Notes under the pieces: generated by a model | Seen by the model: only the letters and a program-made list of their open reading frames with translations | The model's database searches: none | What the model was told of the DNA's origin: nothing | Program-made: the position numbers and the translations under genes | NCBI GenBank assembly: GCA_965247125.1 | Contig: CBDFGO010000001.1 | Location: 682,001-746,000, forward strand | Direction: 5' to 3' | DNA from: CALBJU01 sp965247125 | Lineage (GTDB): Bacteria > Bacteroidota > Rhodothermia > Rhodothermales > UBA10348 | Length of the DNA: 64,000 bases | Shown here: piece by piece, positions 26,396-33,825 of the stretch | Layout of the letters: each line of letters opens with the position of its first letter | Position numbering within the stretch: the first letter of the stretch is position 1

Positions 26396-27722
26396 TTCCG
26401 TCGGTGAATTTGATTCCTTTTTTTACAAGTTGCAATAGGTGCGGTGCATTCAGTTTCCTCCACTTCTTCTGAGCCTCTTTACATAGACGGAAGGCCATTG
26501 CAAGAGCTGTTTCTCGGCTCAGACATCCCCTCGTTTTGGCGGTCCTGAGGCGCACGGTCGCGAACGTAGATTCGATCGGATTTGTGCTCCGAAGATGGAT
26601 CCAGTGTTCTGCCGGAAAGTCATAAAAAGCGAGCAGTTCTTCTCGGTCTTTCACCAGAATCTCTGCTGCTTTCGGATACTTTTGCTGGTAGGCTTTGATG
26701 AAAAACAGAAGGGCGCTCTCTGCCTGCTTTTTTGTTTCTGCTGTATAGATCTGCGTGAGGTGACCTTTTGCCTTCTTCTGAACGGACTTGGGCAGGCGGT
26801 TGAGCACATTTGCTGTCTTGTGCACCCAACAGCGTGCGGCTCGCGTCTCGGGATAAACTTCTGCGAGAGCACTCCAGAATCCCATGGCTCCATCGGCAAC
26901 AGCCAGCTTCGGTCCTTGATCCAGCCCGCGGTGCCTCAGCTCCAGGAGCAACTCTCGCCACGACTGCTTGCTCTCGCGAAAGCCGTCCTCGAGTGCTATA
27001 AGCTCCTTCCTTCCATCGGCCGTAGCGCCGATCACGACCAGCAGACACAGTTTCTGTTTATCCATGCGTACGTTTACGTGAATACCGTCGGCCCAGAAAT
27101 AGACGTAGTGCTTCTCCTTCAGGCTCCGCTTTTGCCAGTCTTCGTGCTCCCTTGTCCAAAGCGTCTTCAGGCGCGCAATCGTCGAGGAGGTCAGCCCTGG
27201 GGCATCAGGACCAACAAGGGCCGAGAGCGCTGCCTCAAAGCCGCCCGTTGAAACTCCCTTCAGGTACAACCATGGAATGAGAGCCTCAAGCGAGCGGCTC
27301 TTGCGGAGGTAGGCTGGTAGTATCGAACTGCGGAAACCGATTCTATCCTCACCCCGACCCGTACGGTCGCGTATGCGGGGCATCTTTACAGCGACCTCCC
27401 CGATACCAGTCAAAATCTTCCTCTCTGGCAGATATCCATTGCGAACGATGCGGTGGCGATTCTCTTCGTCGCGCAGGAACTGGTAGCGCTGGCAGAAAGC
27501 TTCAACCTCGGCCTCAACGGCTGTGGCCAGCATCTTTGCGGCCCCTGTTCGCAATACTTCTGTCAACACATCCTCTGTGCTATTGTAGTTCTCGTTCTCG
27601 TGTGCGTTATTCGTCTTCATGGGCGGTGTATCCTCCAATCTTCGGATTGACAATGACGTAATCATCATCAGGATACGCCGCCTATACCTTTTTCACCCGT
27701 ACACAACTTTCGGGGTTAACTC
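26339..27722 (-). mobile_element. IS256-family insertion sequence, copy 2 (1384 bp)
   Basis: Same ends, length and orientation as copy 1. Its own 9-bp duplication shows it inserted independently instead of forming, with copy 1, the ends of one composite transposon, which would leave duplications only at the outer ends. It splits the kinase-NACHT coding region. Confidence 0.93.
26370..27620 (-). CDS. IS256-family transposase (second identical copy)
   Basis: Residue-for-residue the same as the transposase of copy 1, with the same GGAGG-preceded ATG (27620) and same alternative upstream ATG (27668). All DDE motifs are intact. Oriented opposite to the interrupted kinase gene, so transcription of the transposase runs against the gene it splits. 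Confidence 0.93.
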   Translation of the reverse strand: MKTNNAHENENYNSTEDVLTEVLRTGAAKMLATAVEAEVEAFCQRYQFLRDEENRHRIVRNGYLPERKILTGIGEVAVKMPRIRDRTGRGEDRIGFRSSILPAYLRKSRSLEALIPWLYLKGVSTGGFEAALSALVGPDAPGLTSSTIARLKTLWTREHEDWQKRSLKEKHYVYFWADGIHVNVRMDKQKLCLLVVIGATADGRKELIALEDGFRESKQSWRELLLELRHRGLDQGPKLAVADGAMGFWSALAEVYPETRAARCWVHKTANVLNRLPKSVQKKAKGHLTQIYTAETKKQAESALLFFIKAYQQKYPKAAEILVKDREELLAFYDFPAEHWIHLRSTNPIESTFATVRLRTAKTRGCLSRETALAMAFRLCKEAQKKWRKLNAPHLLQLVKKGIKFTDGITSERHAA

Positions 27723-27731
27723 TTTTTTCGT
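27723..27731. repeat. Target-site duplication, right, IS256 copy 2
   Basis: TTTTTTCGT, matching 26330-26338. Confidence 0.9.
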
Positions 27732-27752
27732 TGGCTTGAGCTGCGAAGGAGA

Positions 27753-28610
27753 ATGATTCGCATGACTATCTCAGTTGCTTTGGTCGCGCTGGCCTTTAGT
27801 TTCACGACACAGATAGCTAGTTGGCTTTGGGATCGCGATCCTGGTCCTTATATCTTCCTCCTTGCGTCCACGCTCGCAGGAGGGATTTTACCTGGACTAC
27901 TCTGGGGAATTCGTGGGGTACGCCAGGGGCTGGGATCAGACATACATAGTGTGGAAGGGCTCAAATGGTCTTGGTCGAGAGCCAAAAAGATTGGTTTTTG
28001 GTCTAGCATGGTCGGTGCAGCCCTTGGGATAGTGTGGATATTTTATTCGTGGTCTTCTGTGGCACGCGGTTTCACGATCGAGAACGCCATATTTTTTCTA
28101 CTCATTGTGGCTTTCCAGCTTGGACTCCTGGGCGCAGCATTCGGCGGATGGAATCGGAGTGTCCTAAAGACAAAAACAAGACCTAATCAGGGAATTTTAC
28201 TCTCGATTCGTAGCGCTTTGTTCGGGGCTTTATTGGTCGGTGGTGTCATCGGAACAGTTTGGGCAGTGTACATCATTGTTTCGCGCCCGACGCTTTGGGA
28301 CATGTCGGGCGTGTACGAGGTAACTATTGTAGAATCAATATTCAAAGCGTTTCCAGTCGGGGTCGATTTTGGAATTATTGGAAGCCTGGCATTCGGAATG
28401 CTGGACGTTATTCAGCACTATACTCTACGATTCATCCTCCATTTCACGAAACAGCTGCCATTCCGATTGACAGCATTTCTTAATCATGCCGTATCACTAA
28501 TCTTTCTTCGAAGGGTAGGCGGCAGCTATATTTTCATCCATCGGATGCTACTTGAGCACTTTGCTGAGAACATTCCTGCTGCATTACCAAAACCAGATGG
28601 TAGACGATGA
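27753..28610 (+). CDS. Detached C-terminal membrane domain of the kinase-NACHT protein
   Basis: An open frame of 285 aa from the ATG at 27753. It is really the continuation of the upstream gene: reading back to the end of the insertion gives WLELRRR in frame with the left half. It contains about six TM segments (ISVALVALAFSFT, FLLASTLAGGILPGLLWG, MVGAALGIVWIFY, IFFLLIVAFQLGLLGAAFG, LFGALLVGGVIGTVWAVYII, GIIGSLAFGML) and ends with the conserved RRVGGSYIFIHRMLLEHFA tail. Independent expression is uncertain; a purine-rich CGAAGGAGA just ahead of the ATG could act as a ribosome binding site. Confidence 0.75.
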   Translation: MIRMTISVALVALAFSFTTQIASWLWDRDPGPYIFLLASTLAGGILPGLLWGIRGVRQGLGSDIHSVEGLKWSWSRAKKIGFWSSMVGAALGIVWIFYSWSSVARGFTIENAIFFLLIVAFQLGLLGAAFGGWNRSVLKTKTRPNQGILLSIRSALFGALLVGGVIGTVWAVYIIVSRPTLWDMSGVYEVTIVESIFKAFPVGVDFGIIGSLAFGMLDVIQHYTLRFILHFTKQLPFRLTAFLNHAVSLIFLRRVGGSYIFIHRMLLEHFAENIPAALPKPDGRR

Positions 28611-28960
28611 ATGCGCAGTGGTCGCGATCGCTCACTTCTCAAGCCGATTCGACCTTTCGAAATTCGCACTAAAACAAGCGCATGTTGCGGACTCGTGGTT
28701 GTGTTTGATACGCGTGTTTTAGTGGGTTTCAACGCGTTCCTTTGAATTTACCTTAACCACATGAGCTTGGACATGTCCTTGTCCCTTGATGCACATGAAC
28801 TTGCGGTCTGGCTTTCGACACTCAGATAGAATCGAACTGCTCCACTAGTCACACGATTGGTCTTCCAGTCTATTTTTTAGACGAACTGCCGCGTTTTTGG
28901 AGGGATGCCATGAGCATTTATTGTGCATCAGCTGTGTACATAGTATGCACAGAACACCCC
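28611..28960. other. Gene-free right end of the island with inverted repeats
   Basis: No credible coding frame. Holds an imperfect 17-bp inverted repeat (28667-28683 and 28708-28724, arms CACTAAAACA...) with a 24-bp loop, and a 7-bp inverted repeat TGTGCAT/ATGCACA (28922-28928, 28945-28951). Such repeats near an att site could be recombinase or excisionase binding sites, or decayed gene ends; undetermined. Confidence 0.4.
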
Positions 28961-28992
28961 AAAAGGGCTTTCAAGCAGTACCTGAAAGCCCT
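28961..28992 (-). terminator. Rho-independent terminator of tRNA-Lys(CTT)
   Basis: Perfect 10-bp stem (AGGGCTTTCA with TGAAAGCCCT, 9-base loop) followed on the minus strand by TTTT, 19 bases downstream of the tRNA 3' end. Confidence 0.75.
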
Positions 28993-29010
28993 AAGTCTTT
29001 GTCTAACAAA

Positions 29011-29031
29011 GTGATCCCGGTAGGGTTCGAA
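29011..29031. repeat. Right attachment-type repeat in the 3' end of tRNA-Lys
   Basis: 21-bp direct copy of 17136-17156; the tRNA stays intact, as is usual when an integrating element restores the tRNA 3' end. Confidence 0.85.
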
Positions 29032-29084
29032 CCTACGACCCTCTGATTAAGAGTCAGATGCTCTGCCAGCTGAGCTACGGGATC
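29012..29084 (-). tRNA. tRNA-Lys (anticodon CTT)
   Basis: 73-nt cloverleaf: acceptor GATCCCG/CGGGATC, D arm AGCTCAGCTGGCAGAGC, anticodon stem TCTGA/TCAGA around loop CTCTTAA giving anticodon CTT, T arm with GGTTCGAACCC, discriminator A. CCA is not encoded. Its 3' end is the right att repeat of the island. Confidence 0.95.
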
Positions 29085-29349
29085 ATGTATTTACTGGTGC
29101 TGATAATTCACTCGTGTCAATAGGTTTCTGATCTGCTATGTGTTCTTAGTTAAGAGAGTTGCCAACCCGACAGGATTGTCGCATTAATACTGTTGCGCGA
29201 CCCCACCCAATACACTGTGGCCCACTCATATGCGTCGGTTGCATTAGCGGCGATCCCATTGTATCGTTTAGCCGCACGGCGTCGGGCTTCGTTCCGAACG
29301 TCTTCCTTGATGTATTTTTGTTCGAAGTCGCGGTTCAATCTGGTAAGAA

Positions 29350-31113
29350 ATGCCGGTCCATGATGTTGTAATTGTAGGTGGGGGTGGAGCAGGACTACGG
29401 GCCGCGATCGCGGTTGCAGAGCAGGATCCGTCGCTGAATATCGCACTGGTGAGTAAAGTCTATCCGATGCGCAGCCACACCGTGGCCGCTGAAGGCGGCG
29501 CGGCAGCGGTCATTAAGGACTTCGACAGTTTCGAAAATCACATCTACGACACCATTTCTGGAGGCGACTGGCTGGTCGATCAGGACGCGATCGAACTGTT
29601 CGTCAATGAAGCTCCAAACGAGATGATTCAGATGGAGCACTGGGGATGTCCCTGGAGTCGCGAATCGGATGGAAAGGTGGCTGTGAGACCATTTGGGGGC
29701 ATGAAGAAGGAGCGTACGTGGTTCGCGGCCGACAAGACCGGATTCCACATGCTCCACACCCTGTTTCAAACTTCGCTGAAGTATCCCAGCATTGTACCCT
29801 ATGACGAGTGGTTTGCCACGAAGCTTCTGGTCGAGGACGGACGATGTCAGGGCGTAGCCGCGCTGGATCTACAGACCGGGCGGCTCGAGGTCATTGCTGG
29901 TCGATCGGTAGTCATCTGTACCGGTGGCGCCGGAAAGGTCTTTCCGTTTACTACCAATGGAGCGATCAAAACCGGCGACGGAATGTCGCTCGCCTACCGT
30001 GCCGGTGTGCCCCTGAAGGACATGGAGTTCGTTCAGTACCATCCGACGGGTCTCCCCGGGACGGGCATTCTGATCACCGAGGCCGCTCGGGGTGAAGGGG
30101 GGATTCTTCTGAACAGCGAGGGCTATCGGTATCTCCAGGATTATGACCTGGGAACGCCTCTCGACGTGACAGATGCGAATCACCCGGTGAAGAAAAGCAT
30201 GGAGCTTGGGCCGAGAGATCGCCTGAGTCAGGCATTCGTTCAGGAGCAAAAGAAAGGACGAACGATCAAGGGTAAATTTGGAGACGTACTCCATCTTGAC
30301 GTGCGACACCTTGGTGAGAACCACATCGACCGCAAAATTCCATTTGTCCGCGAACTGGCAAAAAAATACGCGGGCATCGACCCCGTTTATGAGCCGATTC
30401 CCATTCGGCCCGTGCTTCATTACTTCATGGGTGGGATCGATACGGACATCTCGGGCGCGACTACGATGCCAGGGTTGTACGCAGCCGGGGAAGTGGCGTG
30501 CGTCTCGATCAACGGGGCCAATCGGCTGGGGTCCAATTCTCTGACTGAACTACTTGTTTTTGGAGCGCGGGCAGGACTGGCCGCCGCCAATTTTGCACGC
30601 AGTCAACCGCCTGTTAATCTGGCTCCGTTGCGGAAGCAGGTCGTAGATGAAGATGCGCGAATAACCAGGGCGTATCTGACCAAATCGGGTGGGACCGAGC
30701 GAATTTCAACCATCCGGACCGAAATGCGCGACACTATGGAAGAAGGTGCGGGAATCTATCGAACGGACGAAGGATTGAGCGCTACGTGCGATAAACTGGC
30801 GGAACTCAGAGAACGGTTCGCTAACATTTCGCTGGATGACCGGAGTTTTACCTACAACACGGAATTGATCTCGGTGCTGGAACTGGATGCCATGCTGGAT
30901 GTCGCAGAGGCACTCGTCCACAGTGCTCTTGCGCGAAAGGAAAGCCGTGGATCTCATCAGCGAACAGATTTTCCAGAGAGAGATGATGGCAGCTACCTGC
31001 GGCACTCCATGGTCTATAGAAGTGATGGATCGCCGAGGATTGACTACAAGGATGTCGTAATCACACGCTGGCCCCCTGGCGAACGCGTGTATGGCCAGAA
31101 ACAGACCGAATGA
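29350..31113 (+). CDS. frdA: Fumarate reductase/succinate dehydrogenase flavoprotein, E. coli FrdA type
   Basis: 587-aa flavoprotein that interconverts fumarate and succinate at the membrane. FAD Rossmann motif VIVGGGGAGLRAAI; covalent-FAD histidine in YPMRSHTVAAEGG (His43); catalytic region HPTGLPGTGILITEAARGEGGIL; HYFMGGIDTD; and the C-terminal MARKESRG-like ALARKESRGSHQRTDF. The stretch RPFGGMKKERTWFAADKTGF is characteristic of the enterobacterial FrdA group, not of SdhA of most Bacteroidota. Its ATGA overlap with frdB indicates coupling. The 265 bp between tRNA-Lys and this gene should contain the promoter (a TATTTTTG box at 29313-29320 fits the Bacteroidota -7 consensus but may be chance). 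Confidence 0.95.
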   Translation: MPVHDVVIVGGGGAGLRAAIAVAEQDPSLNIALVSKVYPMRSHTVAAEGGAAAVIKDFDSFENHIYDTISGGDWLVDQDAIELFVNEAPNEMIQMEHWGCPWSRESDGKVAVRPFGGMKKERTWFAADKTGFHMLHTLFQTSLKYPSIVPYDEWFATKLLVEDGRCQGVAALDLQTGRLEVIAGRSVVICTGGAGKVFPFTTNGAIKTGDGMSLAYRAGVPLKDMEFVQYHPTGLPGTGILITEAARGEGGILLNSEGYRYLQDYDLGTPLDVTDANHPVKKSMELGPRDRLSQAFVQEQKKGRTIKGKFGDVLHLDVRHLGENHIDRKIPFVRELAKKYAGIDPVYEPIPIRPVLHYFMGGIDTDISGATTMPGLYAAGEVACVSINGANRLGSNSLTELLVFGARAGLAAANFARSQPPVNLAPLRKQVVDEDARITRAYLTKSGGTERISTIRTEMRDTMEEGAGIYRTDEGLSATCDKLAELRERFANISLDDRSFTYNTELISVLELDAMLDVAEALVHSALARKESRGSHQRTDFPERDDGSYLRHSMVYRSDGSPRIDYKDVVITRWPPGERVYGQKQTE

Positions 31114-31883
31114 CTGAAACAGACTCAAATACAACGATCGAGGAGGTCGCTACAATAGAGCTCGAGGTGTTTCGGTATCGTCCCGAAAAAGCATCTGCTC
31201 CCAGTTTCGACACGTTCACCGTGCCCCTTCACGACGAATGGGTCCTTCTGGACGCATTGAATCATATAAAAGACGAGCTCGACGGCTCTCTTTCTTACAG
31301 ATGGTCTTGCCGCATGGGCGTGTGCGGCAGCTGTGGCATGATGGCCAACGGCGATGCAGTTCTCACGTGTGCAGCGTTCCTGAAAGATTATGCGCCCGGT
31401 CCCATTCGCATCGAGCCACTCGCGAATTTTCCGGTAGCCCGCGATTTGATTATCGGGATGGACGACTTCATGGAAAAACTCAACCGAGTTAAACCCTGGG
31501 TCGTCAACGAAAATGGAAAGCCCCTGGAGGAGGGAGAATATCTCCAGACGCCAGCCGAACTCGACGATTTCAAACAGTACACGATGTGCATCAATTGCAT
31601 GCTGTGTTATTCGGCCTGCCCGATTTACGGAATGGAGCCTGAATTCGTCGGGCCCGCCGCGATCGCACTTGCACAGCGATACAATCTTGATCTACGCGAT
31701 CACGGAAATGAAGAGCGGATGGACATTCTCTCTACCGACGATGGAATCTGGCAATGCACGTTTGTGGGAGAGTGCTCGGAAGTGTGTCCAAAACATGTCG
31801 ATCCGGCCGGAGCCATCCAACGATATAAAGTGGAGGCGACGAATAGCTGGTGGAAGTCAAAACTCATGCCCTGGGGTAAGTGA
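31110..31883 (+). CDS. frdB: Fumarate reductase/succinate dehydrogenase iron-sulfur subunit
   Basis: 257 aa carrying three iron-sulfur clusters that wire the flavin to quinone. [2Fe-2S] ligands in SCRMGVCGSCGMM plus a later Cys; [4Fe-4S] in CINCMLCYSACP; [3Fe-4S]/last cluster in CTFVGECSEVCPKHVDP. The N-terminus is extended by about 15 residues compared with E. coli FrdB. Start overlaps the frdA stop and the stop overlaps the frdC start (GTGA), so the four subunits are made in a coupled chain. Confidence 0.95.
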   Translation: MTETDSNTTIEEVATIELEVFRYRPEKASAPSFDTFTVPLHDEWVLLDALNHIKDELDGSLSYRWSCRMGVCGSCGMMANGDAVLTCAAFLKDYAPGPIRIEPLANFPVARDLIIGMDDFMEKLNRVKPWVVNENGKPLEEGEYLQTPAELDDFKQYTMCINCMLCYSACPIYGMEPEFVGPAAIALAQRYNLDLRDHGNEERMDILSTDDGIWQCTFVGECSEVCPKHVDPAGAIQRYKVEATNSWWKSKLMPWGK

Positions 31884-32299
31884 CGGTGTCATACGGCAGG
31901 TATAAAAAATATCACCCCTGGCTGTATCAGCCCCGGCATCCCATTCTCTGGTGGATTAAGAAGTGGGCCTACGTCCGGTTCATTCTCCGGGAGATGACCA
32001 GCCTGGCGGTCATGTTTTATGTCTTTGTGCTGGTGTTATATGTCAATGCCGTATCGAAAGGGCCAGAAGCGTTTGCAGCGTTCTCTGAATGGCTGGCCAG
32101 TCCGCTCTCGATCACCCTGCACTCAGTGGCGTTCTTATTTGCCGTATTTCACAGTTATACGTGGTTCAATCTGGCTCCAAAAGCCATGGTTGTCCGCGTC
32201 GGCACTAAAAAAGTGCCCGAGTCGGTGATTTTGGGAGCGAATTATGCGATGTGGGCAGGCGTTTCGGTTGTTTTATTCTGGATTTTAACCACCCTTTGA
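31880..32299 (+). CDS. frdC: Fumarate reductase membrane anchor subunit C
   Basis: 139 aa, three TM helices. Begins at a GTG overlapping the frdB stop. It keeps residues of the E. coli FrdC quinone site: the REMTS glutamate after the first basic stretch (RFILREMTS, FrdC Glu29 position) and the His in FHSYTWFNLAPKA (FrdC His82 position). No haem-ligand histidine pattern of SdhC is seen, consistent with a haem-free type D anchor. A W-P-rich N-terminus (YHPWLYQPRHP) precedes helix 1. Confidence 0.88.
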   Translation: MTVSYGRYKKYHPWLYQPRHPILWWIKKWAYVRFILREMTSLAVMFYVFVLVLYVNAVSKGPEAFAAFSEWLASPLSITLHSVAFLFAVFHSYTWFNLAPKAMVVRVGTKKVPESVILGANYAMWAGVSVVLFWILTTL

Positions 32300-32311
32300 A
32301 AAAGCAGACAG

Positions 32312-32662
32312 ATGGAAAAACGTTCTAACGAACCGTTCTGGTGGGCGCTTTTTGGTGCTGGCGGTGTCGTAGCTGCCCTGACCGTACCCGTACTCCTGCT
32401 GCTCACTGGTCTTGCGTTTCCACTGGGATGGTTGCCTGCGCAGGGCCATGAAGCCCTGTACGGGCTGTTCAGTCACTTGCTGGTGCGTCTCGCTATTATG
32501 GTGATCGTATCGCTGTCCGCTTTTCACTGGGCCCACCGATTCCGGTTCACCCTGTATGACGGGCTACAGATCAAGCATTTAAACGCGCCGGTAGCTTTCA
32601 TTTGTTATGGTTCTGCCGTTGCTTTCACGGTATTTGCAGCCGTTTCTCTCTATACGTTCTAG
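32312..32662 (+). CDS. frdD: Fumarate reductase membrane anchor subunit D
   Basis: 116 aa, three TM helices. The N-terminus SNEPFWWALFGAGGVVAALTVPVLLL matches E. coli FrdD (SDEPVFWGLFGAGGM). Helix 2 (LLVRLAIMVIVSLSAFHWAHRFRFTLYDG) carries the HR.R....D pattern of FrdD. Together with frdC it completes a QFR-type complex that can run in either direction depending on quinone potential. Starts 12 bp after frdC. Confidence 0.88.
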   Translation: MEKRSNEPFWWALFGAGGVVAALTVPVLLLLTGLAFPLGWLPAQGHEALYGLFSHLLVRLAIMVIVSLSAFHWAHRFRFTLYDGLQIKHLNAPVAFICYGSAVAFTVFAAVSLYTF

Positions 32663-32674
32663 AGGTGTCGCACT

Positions 32675-33187
32675 ATGGAATTACCCGACCATGAACTGAA
32701 GAAACTTGATATTGGATCTATTCCAGAAGCGCTGGAGAAAGCGCACCGATATCGCCTTCTGAACGAACCTCTTGAAGCTGAAAGCATTTGCCTGGATATT
32801 CTTGAGGTTGGTCCGGGGAACGAGAGGGCGCTAGTCATTCTTATTCTTGCACTCTCGGATCAATTCTCAAAAAGGCTTCAACCTGCGTTTCGTAACGCAC
32901 GGGCCCTTCTGGAGCGACTACCTGACGAATACAGTCGGCTATATTATGAGGGGCTAATTTTCGAACGAAGGGCAAAGGCCAGCTTCCATGCGGGACAGCC
33001 GGCTTCGGGCCATGTAGCATACGGGTGGTTTCAGAAGGCGCTGAAATGCTACGAATCTGCGTCCAAGATGAGTCCAGCAGAAAATGCCGATGCCGATCTG
33101 AGATGGAACACGGTCATAAGGATTCTCGACCGGTATCCGGAGATTTGCCCGACCCCAGTTGATCTTTCTGAGCCGTATTTGGAATGA
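32675..33187 (+). CDS. TPR-like cytoplasmic protein, unknown
   Basis: 170 aa, no signal peptide. Helical with TPR-type periodicity: AHRYRLLNEPLEAESICLDILEVGPGNERALVILILALSDQ, then YYEGLIFERRAKASFHAG and WFQKALKCYESASKMSPAENADADLRWN. It begins 12 bp after frdD and probably belongs to the frd transcript; a role in assembly or regulation of the complex is possible but unproven. Convergent with the sigma-factor gene; 47 bp between them contain a short imperfect hairpin (33210-33234). Confidence 0.7.
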   Translation: MELPDHELKKLDIGSIPEALEKAHRYRLLNEPLEAESICLDILEVGPGNERALVILILALSDQFSKRLQPAFRNARALLERLPDEYSRLYYEGLIFERRAKASFHAGQPASGHVAYGWFQKALKCYESASKMSPAENADADLRWNTVIRILDRYPEICPTPVDLSEPYLE

Positions 33188-33234
33188 CGGTGCTGAATGC
33201 CGAACAGCGGGCCTGATCCTCTGAAGAATCAGAC

Positions 33235-33825
33235 CTAGGCAGCCGTCATCTCGCGCTTGAGCCAGGCGCGGGCCATGGTCCAGTCGCGTTTGACGGTCAT
33301 ATTGGAGACGCCTAGAACGAGAGCTGTCTCCGCGATGCTCATGCCTGCAAAAAATCGACACTCCACCACCAGTGCCTCGCGTTTATTCAGTGCGGCAAGC
33401 CTTGTCAGGGCGTCATCGAGCTCAATAAGATCCAGTGCTCGATCATCATCGATAGCCATTCCGTCGAACGGAAGTGCTAAAGCCTCGTCAAGCGACTCTT
33501 TTTGGACATTTCCGCCCCGCTTTAGGGCCTGACGCTGGCGAGCATGATCGATCAAAATGTGACGCATGACCTTGGCGGCCACATTCAAGAAATGCGCACG
33601 AGATTCCATAGACGGCGCATCTTCATCCACGAGTTTTAGGTACACCTCATGTACCAACGCGGTGGTATTCATCGTGTTATCACCCTTCCACCCACTGCGC
33701 TGATCCCGAGCCATGGCGCGCAGCGTTTCGTAGACTCGCTCGAACAGCTTGTCGACTGCGTCCAGATTTCCAGACTGCAGTTCAGAAAGAAGCATCGTTA
33801 CTGAAGTCTGCGAGGAGTCGGCCAT
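33235..33825 (-). CDS. ECF-type RNA polymerase sigma factor (TIGR02999/PF07638 family)
   Basis: 196 aa. Sigma region 2: LFERVYETLRAMARDQRSGWKGDNTMNTTALVHEVYLKLVD ... RAHFLNVAAKVMRHILIDHARQRQALKRGG. Region 4: LAALNKREALVVECRFFAGMSIAETALVLGVSNMTVKRDWTMARAWLKRE, with the helix-turn-helix. This sigma family typically sits beside Ser/Thr kinases in Acidobacteria, Planctomycetes and Rhodothermota. Here it is the last gene of the kinase-TIR operon; its ATG overlaps the upstream stop by one base (TAATG), so it is translated only together with that operon. Positive feedback on the operon promoter is a reasonable guess. No cognate anti-sigma factor is visible. Confidence 0.93.
   Translation of the reverse strand: MADSSQTSVTMLLSELQSGNLDAVDKLFERVYETLRAMARDQRSGWKGDNTMNTTALVHEVYLKLVDEDAPSMESRAHFLNVAAKVMRHILIDHARQRQALKRGGNVQKESLDEALALPFDGMAIDDDRALDLIELDDALTRLAALNKREALVVECRFFAGMSIAETALVLGVSNMTVKRDWTMARAWLKREMTAA

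Larger units (their letters stand above)
24227..28610 (+). pseudogene. Kinase-NACHT-multi-TM gene interrupted by IS256 copy 2 (full locus)
   Basis: Removing 26339-27731 (element plus one duplication) joins the upstream frame (704 codons, ending ...ANRFFR) to the downstream frame (WLELRRRMIRM...) without any shift, giving 996 residues. Architecture: Ser/Thr kinase 8-270, linker, NACHT NTPase about 380-560, two TM segments before the break and about six after it, then a C-terminal 'LRRVGGSYIFIHRMLLEHFA' motif typical of NACHT-TM proteins. The two halves are annotated separately as currently encoded. Confidence 0.9.
17136..29031. mobile_element. Genomic island integrated at tRNA-Lys(CTT)
   Basis: The 11.9-kb segment between the two 21-bp repeats. 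tRNA-Lys is on the minus strand with its 3' end pointing leftwards into the segment, and the orphan fragment is at the far end, exactly the geometry left by an integrase using the tRNA 3' end. Contents: RCC1 remnant, secreted endonuclease I, small membrane protein, LRR-esterase fusion, kinase-NACHT gene and two IS256 copies. No tyrosine or serine recombinase gene is visible, so the island is probably non-autonomous or decayed. Without the two insertion sequences and their duplications it would be about 9.1 kb. Confidence 0.75.

Noticed and set aside
22778..27722. Composite transposon formed by the two IS256 copies
   Set aside because: Each copy has its own, different 9-bp duplication, so they inserted separately.
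29313..29320. TATTTTTG box as frdA promoter (Bacteroidota -7 consensus)
   Set aside because: No matching -33 TTG at the right distance; the 8-mer with two free positions is expected many times by chance in 64 kb.
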